Assembly (NCBI RefSeq): GCF_036053395.1
Contig: NZ_CP107942.1
Span: forward strand, 5,050,501-5,114,500
Length of the DNA: 64,000 nucleotides
Source of the DNA: Actinoplanes sp. NBC_00393
Lineage (GTDB): Bacteria > Actinomycetota > Actinomycetes > Mycobacteriales > Micromonosporaceae
Direction: 5' to 3'
The translations under genes and the position numbers were made by a program. This document shows, in pieces, positions 18,532 to 27,410 of the stretch (within the stretch, counting starts at the first letter, position 1; each line of letters starts with the position of its first letter). The notes under the pieces were generated by a model. The model searched no databases. It was not told the origin of the DNA and worked only from the letters and a program-made list of their open reading frames with translations.

Positions 18532-19851
18532 CTAGCGGTATTCGGACAGGTCGAGGAGGTTCTTGACGCGTACGGCCTCGCCGGTGGCCAGCGACTCGTT
18601 GCCGGCCAGGCCGGTCAACAGAGCCTGAGCCCCGTCGATGGCTCCGGCCGTCCGCCCCAATGGGTCGACCGTATCGGTGGGACGGATGAGATCGGCGAGC
18701 ATGCGTACGTCGCCGCCACCGTGGCCACCCCTGGTGTACCCCTCGACGGCCACCTCACGCGGCGGCGCCCAGTACGGCCGGACCAGCAGACGCCTCGACC
18801 CCTGCTCGGCAGTCGACTCCGCGCCCGGCTCACCCTTGACCCCGGCGGCCGCGGACGGCGAGACGTGGTCGCTCTCCACGACCTCGAGCTCGAGCCGGCC
18901 CCTGCTGCCGTTGAACATGACCCGATAGCCCTCCCACGGCGCGTATGCGGTGAGGTGGTAGCTCATCGACGCGCCGCCCGCGTAGCGGACCAGCACCGCC
19001 ATGTCGTCCTCGATGGACACCCCACCGGCGAACACGTTCTGATCGCGGTGGTAGCCGTCGTGCTTCTCAGCCTCCAGGTAGAGCTCCCGCATCGCGGGCT
19101 CGTCGGCGAGCCGCAACGCGAACGGGTCACCCTCGGCCGCCGCGGCGCCGTGGGCCCGTGCGTAGTCCCGGGCGTAGCCGTGCCGCCGGCCCTGGTCGCC
19201 GTAGAAGAACAGCCGCCCGGCCGCGAACACCTGCTCCGGCTCGTCGGCGAGCCACCAGTTGACCAGGTCGAAGTGGTGGCTGGCCTTGTGCACCAGCAGG
19301 CCCCCGGAGTTGGCCTTGTCGCGGTGCCAGCGCCGGAAGTAGTCGGCGCCGTGCCGCACGTCGAGCAGCCACTCGAAGTGCACCGACCCGATCTCACCGA
19401 TCTCGCCGGAGGCGAGGATCCGCTTCACCGCCTCGTGCAGCGGGTTGTAGCGGTAGTTGAAGGTGACCCGCACGTCGCGCCCGGTCCGCCGCTGCGCGTC
19501 GAGGATGCGCCGGGTGCCGGCCACGTCGACGGTCATCGGCTTCTCGGTGATCGCGTCGCAGCCGGCGTCCAGGGCCGCCGCGATGTAGTGGTCGTGGTAC
19601 CGGTCCACGGTCGTGACCAGGGCGACGTCCACCCGCTCGCGCTTGAGCATGTCGGCGAAGTCGGCCGCGTCGTAGACCGGGACCGATGCGCCGAGACGGG
19701 CATTGTGGACGGCCGGCCGGGCCGGGTTGGTGTCGGCCAGGGCCACCAGTTCGGCCACGTCGGCGTGGTCGGTGGTGAGCGCCCGGAGAAAGAGACCGGC
19801 CCGTGCGCCGGCGCCCACGAGGGCATACCGGCGGCGGGGTGACAACGACAT
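18532..19851 (-). CDS. Gfo/Idh/MocA-family oxidoreductase, first gene of pectin arm
   Basis: A 439-residue dehydrogenase. It has the Rossmann motif YALVGAGARAGLFLRAL, the ITEKPMTVD catalytic-lysine motif and a long C-terminal domain (KASHHFDLVNWWLADEP, HDGYHRDQNVFAGGVSIEDD). A perfect ribosome site GGAGG lies seven bases before the ATG at 19851, which decides against the in-frame start seven codons upstream, inside the operator. Length and HFDLVNWW are typical of members acting on uronates or glycosides. It is the promoter-proximal gene of the minus arm, under the LacI operator at 19869. Confidence 0.88.
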   Translation of the reverse strand: MSLSPRRRYALVGAGARAGLFLRALTTDHADVAELVALADTNPARPAVHNARLGASVPVYDAADFADMLKRERVDVALVTTVDRYHDHYIAAALDAGCDAITEKPMTVDVAGTRRILDAQRRTGRDVRVTFNYRYNPLHEAVKRILASGEIGEIGSVHFEWLLDVRHGADYFRRWHRDKANSGGLLVHKASHHFDLVNWWLADEPEQVFAAGRLFFYGDQGRRHGYARDYARAHGAAAAEGDPFALRLADEPAMRELYLEAEKHDGYHRDQNVFAGGVSIEDDMAVLVRYAGGASMSYHLTAYAPWEGYRVMFNGSRGRLELEVVESDHVSPSAAAGVKGEPGAESTAEQGSRRLLVRPYWAPPREVAVEGYTRGGHGGGDVRMLADLIRPTDTVDPLGRTAGAIDGAQALLTGLAGNESLATGEAVRVKNLLDLSEYR

Positions 19852-19868
19852 TCCGTCACCTCCATTCG

Positions 19869-19880
19869 GCAAACGTTTGC
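19869..19880. promoter_or_regulatory. LacI-family operator O1 (perfect palindrome)
   Basis: GCAAACGTTTGC is a perfect 12-bp palindrome of the LacI type with central CG. It lies just downstream of a minus-strand promoter candidate (TTGACT complement at 19909-19914, TAATCT complement at 19884-19889, 19-bp spacer), so a bound repressor would cover the transcription start of the pectin arm. Confidence 0.85.
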
Positions 19881-19987
19881 AACAGATTAGGGAGCAGACC
19901 GAGACTCAAGTCAATGTCCAGTCCATATTTGTCCAGTTTTAAGGCGATTGAGTAACGCTCCCATGACAAGATCGACATCGAAGGGCG

Positions 19988-20016
19988 TTGACACGCCAGC
20001 AACCGTTTGCATTAAT
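19988..20016 (+). promoter_or_regulatory. lacI promoter with operator O2 between its boxes
   Basis: TTGACA at 19988-19993 and ATTAAT at 20011-20016 are spaced by exactly 17 bases. The spacer contains GCAACCGTTTGC (19999-20010), which matches operator O1 at 11 of 12 positions. This is a classical repression geometry and implies autoregulation of the lacI gene and, by readthrough, of the importer. Confidence 0.8.
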
Positions 20017-20065
20017 GGCTCCACCGGAGAGATCCGGGTCACATCACCGCTGGCAAGGAGGCACC

Positions 20066-21091
20066 GTGGCCGTGACGATCCGGGACGTCGCAAGGGCGTC
20101 CGGCGTGCACATCTCCACGGTGTCGCGCACCTTCTCCGCGCCGCACCTGGTCAACCCCGAGACCCGTTCCCGGGTGCTGGCCACCGCGGAGCAGCTCGGT
20201 TACCGCCCGAACCGGGCGGCCCGGGCACTGATCACCGGACGCACCCACAACATCGGCCTGATCGTGGCCGACATCGCAAACCCGTTCTTCCCGCCCCTGA
20301 TCAAGGCGGCCGAGACCCACGCCCGGCGGCGCGACTACCACGTCTTCGTCGCCGACACCGACGAGGACCCGATCGTCGAGGCCGAGTTGGTGCAGGCACT
20401 GGCCAAGCAGGTCGACGGGATCCTGCTGTGCAGTCCCCGGATGAGCGACGAGCAGATAGAGCAACTCCGCCGCGAGGTGCCGCTGGTCGTCATCAACCGC
20501 ATGATCACCGGCCTTCCGGCGGTGGTCATGGATGTGGGGCACGGCGCCCGTCAGGCAGTCCGTCACCTGCTCGACCTGGGCCACGACCACCTGGTCTACC
20601 TGGCCGGTCCCCGTGGCTCGTGGACCAACCGGGAGATCCGCCGGGCCGCCGGGGCCACCGCCCGCGCGGCCGGGGCGGAGCTGACCATCCTCGGCCCGAA
20701 CCAGCCGGTCGAGGAGGCCGGCGCCGCGGCTGCCGAGGCGGTTCTCGCCACCGGCGCCACCGCGGTGCTGGCCTACAACGACCTGATGGCGATCGGCCTG
20801 CTCCAGGCACTGCAGGACCGTGACATCGCGGTGCCCGGGCAGGTCAGCGTCATCGGCATCGACGACATCGCCTACAGCGGCCTGGTCCGCCCGAAGCTCA
20901 CCACCGTGGCGAACCCGACCGCAGCAGCCGGGCGTGCCGCCGTCGACATGTTGCTCCAGCAGGGCGACGACGGCGCTACCGGACAGGTCACCCTCCGGAC
21001 CGACTTGATCATTCGCAACTCCACCGGCCCCGGGCCCCTCACCCCGGCCGCCGCGACCACCGCAGAGGTAGCCGCAACCGTCAAGGAGTGA
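20066..21091 (+). CDS. LacI-family transcriptional repressor of the pectin locus
   Basis: A 341-residue regulator. The N-terminal HTH and hinge helix are textbook LacI (VTIRDVARASGVHISTVSR, then YRPNRAARALITGRT). The sugar-binding domain has IGLIVADIANPFFPPLIKAAE, PLVVINR, VYLAGPRGSWTNREIRRA and VSVIGIDDIAYSGLVRPKLTTV. GTG at 20066 is chosen because AAGGAGG lies four bases upstream and the HTH begins at once. It faces away from the catabolic arm, and operators in both promoters suggest it represses both. A pectin-derived oligosaccharide or uronate is the likely inducer (inference). Confidence 0.92.
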   Translation: MAVTIRDVARASGVHISTVSRTFSAPHLVNPETRSRVLATAEQLGYRPNRAARALITGRTHNIGLIVADIANPFFPPLIKAAETHARRRDYHVFVADTDEDPIVEAELVQALAKQVDGILLCSPRMSDEQIEQLRREVPLVVINRMITGLPAVVMDVGHGARQAVRHLLDLGHDHLVYLAGPRGSWTNREIRRAAGATARAAGAELTILGPNQPVEEAGAAAAEAVLATGATAVLAYNDLMAIGLLQALQDRDIAVPGQVSVIGIDDIAYSGLVRPKLTTVANPTAAAGRAAVDMLLQQGDDGATGQVTLRTDLIIRNSTGPGPLTPAAATTAEVAATVKE

Positions 21092-21099
21092 CGACAAGC

Positions 21100-22410
21100 A
21101 TGACCGCACCCAAGTCCTTCGCCCACCCCACACGCCGCCGTGTCCTGAGTGGCCTCGTCGCCGGCATGCTCGCCCTTCCGCTGGCGCTCGGCGCCTGCGG
21201 CGACGGCGACGAGTCGTCCGGTGAGAACGGCAACGTCGAGCTGAGCTTCTTCTGGTGGGGTGGCGAGGCCCGCGCCGAGCTCACCGAGAAGGCCCTCGAC
21301 CTCTACACCGCCAAGCACCCCAACGTCACGTTCAAGAAGACCTGGCAGGCCAACCAGGGCTACTTCGACAAGCTGGCGACGCTCACCGCCGGCGACGACG
21401 CGCCGGACATCTTCCAGATCGACGACAACTACCTCGCGGAGTACGCGACCCGCAACGTCACCCTCGATCTGGCCTCCTACCAGCAGTCCGGCAAGCTGGA
21501 CACCTCGAAGTTCCCGAAGGGCCTGATCGAGTACGGCACCGTCGACGGCAAGCTGGCCGGCCTGTCCTTCGGTGAGAACACCCAGGGCCTGGTCTACAAC
21601 AAGACCAAGCTGGAGGCCGCGAAGGTGCCGCTGCCCACCACCGGGCAGAGCTGGGAGGAGCACATCGCCTGGGCCAAGGACGCGGCGGCGAAGACCAAGG
21701 TGGCCGGCACCCAGGACCCGAGCGCCGACTACAAGGCGTTCTGGGTGTGGCTGCGCCAGCAGGGCAAAGAGATGTACAACGGCAACCAGCTCGGCTTCAC
21801 GAAGGAAGACGTGCAGAAGTGGTTCGAGCTGTGGAAGGGCGGCCGGGACAGCAAGGCCACCCCGACCCCGGACGTGATCCACGAGGGCAACGCCACCGAC
21901 GTCACGAAGCAGCTGGTGGTCACCGGCAAGGCGCTCACCTCCTGGGTCTGGGCGAACCAGATGCCCGAGCTGCAGAAGAACACCAAGGACCAGCTCGGCG
22001 TGATCGCGTACCCGGGTGACGCGACGAAGCAGTGGCCGCGGTCCTCGATGTACTTCTCGGTCTACCGCGGCAGCGAGCACAAGGACACCGCAGTGGATGT
22101 GCTGAACTTCCTGGCCAACGACCCGGAGGTCGGCAAGATCCTCGGCACCGACCGGGGCCTGCCGTCCAACCTCGACATCCGTACCCAGGTCGCCGCCTCC
22201 ACCGACAACCCGTCGATGAAGCAGACCATCGAGGTCGTCGGTGAGCTGGCCAAGAACTTCGGCCCGGCCCCGACCGTCCCGCCGAAGGGCCACAGCACCG
22301 TGCGCTCCGAGCTGATCAAGGCCGCCGAGGAGGCCCAGTACGGCCGCGCCACCCCCGCCGAGGCCGCCGAGCAGTTCTTCGCCGCCAGCCAGGCCGCGAT
22401 CAGCCGGTGA
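21100..22410 (+). CDS. Sugar ABC transporter substrate-binding lipoprotein
   Basis: A 436-residue family-1 solute-binding protein. The N-terminus combines an RRR motif (possible Tat export) with lipobox LALGAC, lipid-modified Cys33. The mature part has the usual start VELSFFWWGGEARAELTEKALDLY, an Asp-rich loop APDIFQIDDNYLAEY and many surface Trp (FWVWLR, SWVWANQ, KQWPRSS) suited to stacking on sugar rings. AAGGAG lies eleven bases upstream of the ATG; a GTG at 21088, overlapping lacI, is the alternative. It delivers its sugar to the two permeases downstream; unsaturated oligogalacturonides are the likely cargo from context. No ATPase gene is present here, so a shared MsiK-type ATPase is expected elsewhere. 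Confidence 0.9.
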   Translation: MTAPKSFAHPTRRRVLSGLVAGMLALPLALGACGDGDESSGENGNVELSFFWWGGEARAELTEKALDLYTAKHPNVTFKKTWQANQGYFDKLATLTAGDDAPDIFQIDDNYLAEYATRNVTLDLASYQQSGKLDTSKFPKGLIEYGTVDGKLAGLSFGENTQGLVYNKTKLEAAKVPLPTTGQSWEEHIAWAKDAAAKTKVAGTQDPSADYKAFWVWLRQQGKEMYNGNQLGFTKEDVQKWFELWKGGRDSKATPTPDVIHEGNATDVTKQLVVTGKALTSWVWANQMPELQKNTKDQLGVIAYPGDATKQWPRSSMYFSVYRGSEHKDTAVDVLNFLANDPEVGKILGTDRGLPSNLDIRTQVAASTDNPSMKQTIEVVGELAKNFGPAPTVPPKGHSTVRSELIKAAEEAQYGRATPAEAAEQFFAASQAAISR

Positions 22411-23393
22411 GTCCAGTGGCAACAACGACGGCCCGGCAGACGCCGACCCGGCCGCCCGCCGGTCCCGCCGCTTCCCAGCGGCGGGGCCGGCCCGCCCGGC
22501 ACAAGTCCGACGGCGCGGCCGGCTACATCTTCCTCTCCCCCTGGCTGCTCGGGCTGCTGACCATCACAGCGGTCCCGATGCTGATGTCGCTCTACCTCAG
22601 CTTCACCAACTACGACGTGCTCTCCGACTGGGAGTCGATGGAGTGGGTCGGGCTGGACAACTACCGCACGATGTTCACCGAGGACCCGTCCTTCTGGCAC
22701 GCGGTCCGGGTCACCCTGGTGTTCGCCCTGGTGGCCACCCCGCTCAAGCTCGCCGCCGCGCTCGGCGTGGCACTGCTGCTCAACCGGTCGTTCCGCGGCG
22801 CCGGGATCTTCCGGGGCCTGTTCTACCTGCCTTCGCTGCTGGGTGGCAGCGTCGCGCTGGCGATCGTCTGGGTCAACATGTTCAACCGCGACGGCGCGTT
22901 CAACTCGTTCCTCGGCTGGTTCGGCATCGAGGGCAAGGCCTGGGTCAACGACCCGGACTTCGCGCTCGGCACGCTGATCCTGCTGGCCGTCTGGCAGTTC
23001 GGCGCCCCGATGGTGATCTTCCTGGCCGGCCTGAAGCAGGTGCCCCTCGAGCTGTACGAGGCGGCGTCGGTGGACGGCGCCGGCACGGTCCGCAAGTTCT
23101 TCGCGGTCACCCTGCCGATCCTGTCCCCGGTCATCTTCTTCAACCTGGTGCTCGAGACGATCAACGGCTTCCAGGGCTTCACCTCGGCCTTCGTGCTGAG
23201 CAACGGCACCGGCGGCCCGGTCGACTCGACCCTGATGTACACGCTGCACCTCTACATCAAGGGCTGGAACGAGTACCAGATGGGCTACGCCTCGGCGATG
23301 GCCTGGGTCTTCCTGCTCAGCATCGGGCTGGTCACCGCGGTGATCTTCCGCACCGGCAAGTTCTGGGTGCACTACTCGGACGGAGAAGACTGA
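22407..23393 (+). CDS. Sugar ABC transporter permease (MalF/UgpA type)
   Basis: A 328-residue permease with six predicted helices after a basic, Pro-rich N-terminal tail (RPPAGPAASQRRGRPARHKS). The start of helix 1 reads AGYIFLSPWLLGLL, typical of the family, and the EAA coupling loop is ELYEAASVDGAGTVRKFFAVTLPIL. The GTG start overlaps the stop of the binding-protein gene (GTGA). It forms the channel with the next permease. Confidence 0.92.
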   Translation: MSPVATTTARQTPTRPPAGPAASQRRGRPARHKSDGAAGYIFLSPWLLGLLTITAVPMLMSLYLSFTNYDVLSDWESMEWVGLDNYRTMFTEDPSFWHAVRVTLVFALVATPLKLAAALGVALLLNRSFRGAGIFRGLFYLPSLLGGSVALAIVWVNMFNRDGAFNSFLGWFGIEGKAWVNDPDFALGTLILLAVWQFGAPMVIFLAGLKQVPLELYEAASVDGAGTVRKFFAVTLPILSPVIFFNLVLETINGFQGFTSAFVLSNGTGGPVDSTLMYTLHLYIKGWNEYQMGYASAMAWVFLLSIGLVTAVIFRTGKFWVHYSDGED

Positions 23394-24229
23394 TGACCCT
23401 CCAGCGCCTGGGCAGGCCGGCCGTACTGGTCCTGCTCTCGGTGATCGTGCTCTACCCGCTGGTGTGGATGCTCGGCAGCTCCTTCAAGGCGCCCGACGAG
23501 GTGCTCAACAACATGTCGGTGTTCCCGCAGACGTTCACCCCGGGCAACTACACCGACGGGTGGGGACACTTCGACGTCGCCTTCGGGCGGTTCTTCTTCA
23601 ACAGCGCGATGGTCGCCGGCCTCACCGTGGTGGCGAACTGCATCTCCTGCCTGCTGGCGGCGTACGCCTTCGCCCGGCTGAAGTTCCGGCTGCGGGGCTT
23701 CTGGTTCGCCATCATGATCGGCACGTTGCTGCTGCCCGGGCACGTGCTGATCGTCCCGCAGTTCGTCATGTTCAAGACGTTCGGCTGGGTCGGCGGCGAC
23801 TGGCCGTACGCGCCGCTGATCGTCCCGCAGCTGCTGGCCACCGAGGCGTTCTTCGTCTTCCTGATGGTGCAGTTCATGCGGGGTGTGCCGCGGGAGCTGG
23901 ACGACGCGGCGAAGATCGACGGCTGTACCGCGTACGGAGTCTTCCGGCACGTGATCCTGCCGCTCTCGCGGCCGGCCCTGGTCTCCACCGCGATCTTCTC
24001 GTTCATCTGGACCTGGAACGACTTCTTCCGGCAGCTGGTCTACCTGTCCGACCTGGAGAAGTACACCGCTCCGGTGGCGCTGACGCTGTTCATCGACTCG
24101 TCCGGCCAGTCCGCGGTGGGCCCGATGTTCGCCATGTCGGTGCTGTCGCTGCTCCCGGTCTTCCTGTTCTTCGTGGCCTTCCAGCGGATGCTGGTCGAGG
24201 GCATCAACACGACGGGCCTCAAGGGATGA
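23393..24229 (+). CDS. Sugar ABC transporter permease (MalG/UgpE type)
   Basis: The second permease, 278 residues. Family features are IVLYPLVWMLGSSFKAPDEVLNN after helix 1, FNSAMVAGLTVVANCISCLLAAYAFARL and the EAA loop ELDDAAKIDGCTAYGVFRHVILPL, here with D in place of the first E. The ATG overlaps the previous stop by one base (TGATG). A longer open frame upstream belongs to a shadow of the previous gene. Confidence 0.92.
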   Translation: MTLQRLGRPAVLVLLSVIVLYPLVWMLGSSFKAPDEVLNNMSVFPQTFTPGNYTDGWGHFDVAFGRFFFNSAMVAGLTVVANCISCLLAAYAFARLKFRLRGFWFAIMIGTLLLPGHVLIVPQFVMFKTFGWVGGDWPYAPLIVPQLLATEAFFVFLMVQFMRGVPRELDDAAKIDGCTAYGVFRHVILPLSRPALVSTAIFSFIWTWNDFFRQLVYLSDLEKYTAPVALTLFIDSSGQSAVGPMFAMSVLSLLPVFLFFVAFQRMLVEGINTTGLKG

Positions 24230-24840
24230 CCGTGGTTCCGAACTGGCCGCAGGAGGAGGCGCCGTCGGCCCGGCCGGACTGGCGGGAACGGCTGGCCCTG
24301 GCCACCGACCTGGCGCTGATCGGCTTCCTGACCACCGTCGCCGCGCTGCCGGTGCTGACCGCACCGGCGGCGCTGGCGGCCGGCTCGGCGGCGATCCGGC
24401 ACCGCTACACCACGGGCAGCCTGCCGCCGGTACGCCCACTGCTGACCCTGTACCGGCGGATGATCCTGCCCGGTATCCCGGTGCTGCTGGTCGCCGTGGC
24501 GCTGCTGGTCGACCTGGTGGCGATCAGCCGGCGCTGGGTGCCGGGCGGCCCGGTGCTGTTCACCGCGACCGCCGCGGTGGGCGTCTTCCTCGCCGGGTTC
24601 GCCACCCTGACCGTCGTCGCGATCGGCCGGGAGCCGTCCCGGCCGCTGCGCGAGGCCGCGGCCTGGGCCTGGCAGTCGGCGACCACCAAGCCCTGGACGG
24701 CGCTTGCTCCGGCCCTCGCCGGTGTGCTGGCGTTCTTCCTGGCGCTGACCGTTCCCGCGACGATTCCGCTGGTCATCGGCTTCCAGCTGTTCGCCGCGCA
24801 CGTGATCAGCGACCGCCTGGCCGGTTCTAGCGCAGCTTGA
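24226..24840 (+). CDS. DUF624/YesL-like membrane protein
   Basis: A 204-residue membrane protein with about four or five helices (LALIGFLTTVAALPVLTAPAALAAGSAAI; MILPGIPVLLVAVALLVDLVA; VLFTATAAVGVFLAGFATLTVVA; a C-terminal pair). The first segment LTAPAALAA followed by a basic loop resembles the DUF624 family, of which B. subtilis YesL sits beside the rhamnogalacturonan importer YesOPQ. The ATGA overlap with the permease gene and the same sort of neighbourhood support the match. Function in the family is unknown; an accessory role in transport is likely. Its last 14 bases overlap the convergent next gene. Confidence 0.8.
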   Translation: MTVVPNWPQEEAPSARPDWRERLALATDLALIGFLTTVAALPVLTAPAALAAGSAAIRHRYTTGSLPPVRPLLTLYRRMILPGIPVLLVAVALLVDLVAISRRWVPGGPVLFTATAAVGVFLAGFATLTVVAIGREPSRPLREAAAWAWQSATTKPWTALAPALAGVLAFFLALTVPATIPLVIGFQLFAAHVISDRLAGSSAA

Positions 24841-26068
24841 GGTCGGCCCAGACGAGGCGGTGGTCAGAGGTCGGGAAGCCGTTGACCGCCGCCCACGCCG
24901 GGTCGTAGACGCCGCTCAGCCGCGACAGCGGGTCGGAGCGCACCGGCCAGAACACGCCGGAACCGGTGATCCTGATGTTCACCCGCGGCAGCACGTAGTC
25001 GGCGCGCAGGTTGCCCGGCGCGGTGTCGGCGAAGTCGGCGGTGTCGAACCGCGGGTCACCGGTGTGGGCCAGGTTCGCGCCGCCCTGCAGCGTGGTGGCC
25101 TCGGCCGCACCGGCACTGGCCGGCGTGGTCCGGGTGTTGATCAGCGGGTGCTCGGTGAGCTGGTGGATCGCGTCGTCGTACGAGTCGCCGTCGGCCGGGT
25201 CGGCGTTCTGGTCGCCGGCGATGACGAAGAGCTCGCCCTTCCGCAGGCCACCGCGGCGGCCCCGGTCGTCGTACACATAGGAGCCCTTGCCCGGGGTGAT
25301 GTAGTCGGCCCAGAACCGGATCTCGTCGTGGTTGCGCCGGCCGTTGCGGTCCTCCGGGCCGTCGAAGGTCGGCGGCGTCGGGTGCGAGACCAGGAAGTGC
25401 ACGGTCCTGCGGCCGACCTTCACCGGTACGTCCCAGTGGCTCTTCGACGACAGCCGCAGGACCGCCTGCTCCTCGGGCGAGTAGAAGTCGGCCGGGAGCA
25501 GGTTGCCCGGCATGTCCTTCCACTTGAACAGCTGGAAGGTGCGGATCGCGGACCGGTCGATCGGGTACTTCGAGTACACGACCATGCCGTACTGGCCGGG
25601 GAACAGGCCGAAGCCGAAGGAGTCGTCGCCGTACGCCTGGTCGCCCGGGGTGGTGTCGACGACGCCGTTGTTGTTCAGGTCGAAGCCCGACGAGATGCCG
25701 GTGTTCGACGGTGCCACGTACCGGTACGGGTACCGCTGCGCCCGAGCGCCGTTCTGCGAGACCGCGAGGAAGTTCTCCGCGAACAGCCGCGCCGCCTCCG
25801 GGTCGTAGTCGAACTCGTTGAGCAGCACCACGTCCGGCGCGGACCGCTGGATGACCTCGGCGACGTTCTTCGCCTGACGGCGGTAGACGTCGTCCACGTC
25901 CGGGTTCGCCAGGTGCTCGCGGAGCAGGCCCTGCGCCGGCCGGTTCAGCGACAGGTTGTAGGTCGCGAACCGGACGTCGTCATGCCTGCCGCCGGCGCTC
26001 GCCGGTGCCGCGCCGATGGTCGTGCCGAGTGCCGCCGCGCATGCCGCGGCCGCAAGAAGTCGCCTCAT
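24827..26068 (-). CDS. Secreted endonuclease/exonuclease/phosphatase-family protein
   Basis: A 413-residue exported protein with a signal peptide ending near APASAGG. The fold is the EEP (DNase I-like) type: VRFATYNLSLNRP at the start, LLNEFDYDP with the metal-binding Glu, HFLVSHPTPP, FVIAGDQNADPADGD and FPTSDHRLVWADLKL at the end with the catalytic Asp-His. Substrates in this family range from DNA and phospholipids to inositol phosphates; length and FDLNNNGVVDTTPG region match secreted actinobacterial members annotated simply as endonuclease/exonuclease/phosphatase. It converges on the sugar operon and is probably monocistronic. Confidence 0.88.
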   Translation of the reverse strand: MRRLLAAAACAAALGTTIGAAPASAGGRHDDVRFATYNLSLNRPAQGLLREHLANPDVDDVYRRQAKNVAEVIQRSAPDVVLLNEFDYDPEAARLFAENFLAVSQNGARAQRYPYRYVAPSNTGISSGFDLNNNGVVDTTPGDQAYGDDSFGFGLFPGQYGMVVYSKYPIDRSAIRTFQLFKWKDMPGNLLPADFYSPEEQAVLRLSSKSHWDVPVKVGRRTVHFLVSHPTPPTFDGPEDRNGRRNHDEIRFWADYITPGKGSYVYDDRGRRGGLRKGELFVIAGDQNADPADGDSYDDAIHQLTEHPLINTRTTPASAGAAEATTLQGGANLAHTGDPRFDTADFADTAPGNLRADYVLPRVNIRITGSGVFWPVRSDPLSRLSGVYDPAWAAVNGFPTSDHRLVWADLKLR

Positions 26069-26132
26069 GCACCTTCCCTATCGGACGGTCGGCACGCGGC
26101 GCAACGGTGATCATCGTTTCGGCATCGGAGTT

Positions 26133-27404
26133 TCATCCACCGGTCGCCCGGCGCCACACGGAGAGCGTCACCAGCGTGGCGATCGAGGCGCCGAGCAGCA
26201 CGATCGGAGCGAGAAGAAGGAAGTCGGCGTCGACCAGCATCGGATCGCCCGGCCGGGTAGCGCCGCCCGCGAGCACCGCATCCGCCACGTCGATCGATTC
26301 GGCCCCGCTGTCCGACTCCAGCAGCACCCGGCCGGTGCCGAGCTCGACGAGCCGCACCGACTGGATGTGGTCCTGGCTGGTCAGCCCGAACCGGCTCGCC
26401 TCGTCGGCAAACGTCGCCGGCGGGGTGCCGTCGACCGCCGTGTACTCGGCCGCCACCGGCCGGCCGGCCGACCAGCCGAGCACCCGGAGCGCGTAGGCGC
26501 CGTCCACAGTCCAGGCCGGCGGCGCTGCGGCGGCGCCGATCGGCACGGTGGTGACGGTCCAGCGCATCGGGTAGTCACCGCAGTCGCACTCCGCGCCGGC
26601 GACCACCAGTAGCCCCTTGCCGTCCGGTTGCCAGGCGCCCTTGCCCGCGAGCCGTGCGCCCGGCGGGATCTCGTAGTCCTGCGGGTTGCCGCCGTTCAGC
26701 GGCACCACCCGGATCCGGTCCTCCACCTGATAGGCGAGCCGGCCGCCGTCCGGGGAGAACGCCACGGTCCAGCCGTGCAGCGCGCCCAGGAAACTCAGCG
26801 GCGCGATGTCGCGGATCTTTCCGGTGGCGACCTCGAGCAAGCGCAGCTCGTTCTCCTGCTCGGTGCTGGTCAGCACGGCGAGCATGGTCCCGTCCGGGGA
26901 CCAGGCCTGCGGATCGACCACGAGTTCCCGTAGCTGCGCCGGGTATTCGCTGAGCCGGCCGCCGGCCAGATCGACGATCCCGTCGGGAACGGCGAGGCGG
27001 TCCCCCGCGGGTGCCAGGACCGACGACATCCCCGCGGCGCCCATCAGATCAAGCACCCGATACGTGTCCGACTTCTTCCCGACAAGGCCGAGGTACCAGT
27101 CGGAACCGTCGAAGTACCAGGTGTTCGACGAGTACAGCACCGAGGCGGCGCCGATCGGGTGTTGTTCACCGTCGGCGGTCCAGACTCCCGGTGCGCCGAG
27201 CCGGGCCGGCAGCGTGCCGGCACCGGGCTCACGGTCGGCGGCCTCCGCATCTCCTCCGGAAAGCATGCCGGGCGCCGCCGGACTCCACCCGTTGAACCAG
27301 ACAGCGAAGCCGCCGAACAACAGGACGACCGCCGCGGTAGCGATCACGGCAGCGGTCGTCGCCACAATCTTCGGGGGCTTACCGGCATTCACGGCGGCGA
27401 GCAT
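26133..27404 (-). CDS. Membrane-anchored beta-propeller-like protein
   Basis: The function is not recognised. The 423-residue protein has an N-terminal transmembrane helix (IVATTAAVIATAAVVLLFGGFAVWF), a large outer region and a C-terminal helix (FLLLAPIVLLGASIATLVTLSVW). The outer part contains TolB/WD40-like blade motifs: PQAWSPDGTMLAVLTS, TVAFSPDGGRLAYQVED, GAWQPDGKGLLVVAG. Such folds usually bind other proteins or glycans. No ribosome site is obvious before the ATG at 27404, which lies six bases after the lipoprotein stop, so it is probably translated by coupling. A GTG four codons later is the alternative start. Confidence 0.75.
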   Translation of the reverse strand: MLAAVNAGKPPKIVATTAAVIATAAVVLLFGGFAVWFNGWSPAAPGMLSGGDAEAADREPGAGTLPARLGAPGVWTADGEQHPIGAASVLYSSNTWYFDGSDWYLGLVGKKSDTYRVLDLMGAAGMSSVLAPAGDRLAVPDGIVDLAGGRLSEYPAQLRELVVDPQAWSPDGTMLAVLTSTEQENELRLLEVATGKIRDIAPLSFLGALHGWTVAFSPDGGRLAYQVEDRIRVVPLNGGNPQDYEIPPGARLAGKGAWQPDGKGLLVVAGAECDCGDYPMRWTVTTVPIGAAAAPPAWTVDGAYALRVLGWSAGRPVAAEYTAVDGTPPATFADEASRFGLTSQDHIQSVRLVELGTGRVLLESDSGAESIDVADAVLAGGATRPGDPMLVDADFLLLAPIVLLGASIATLVTLSVWRRATGG

Positions 27405-27410
27405 AGATGA

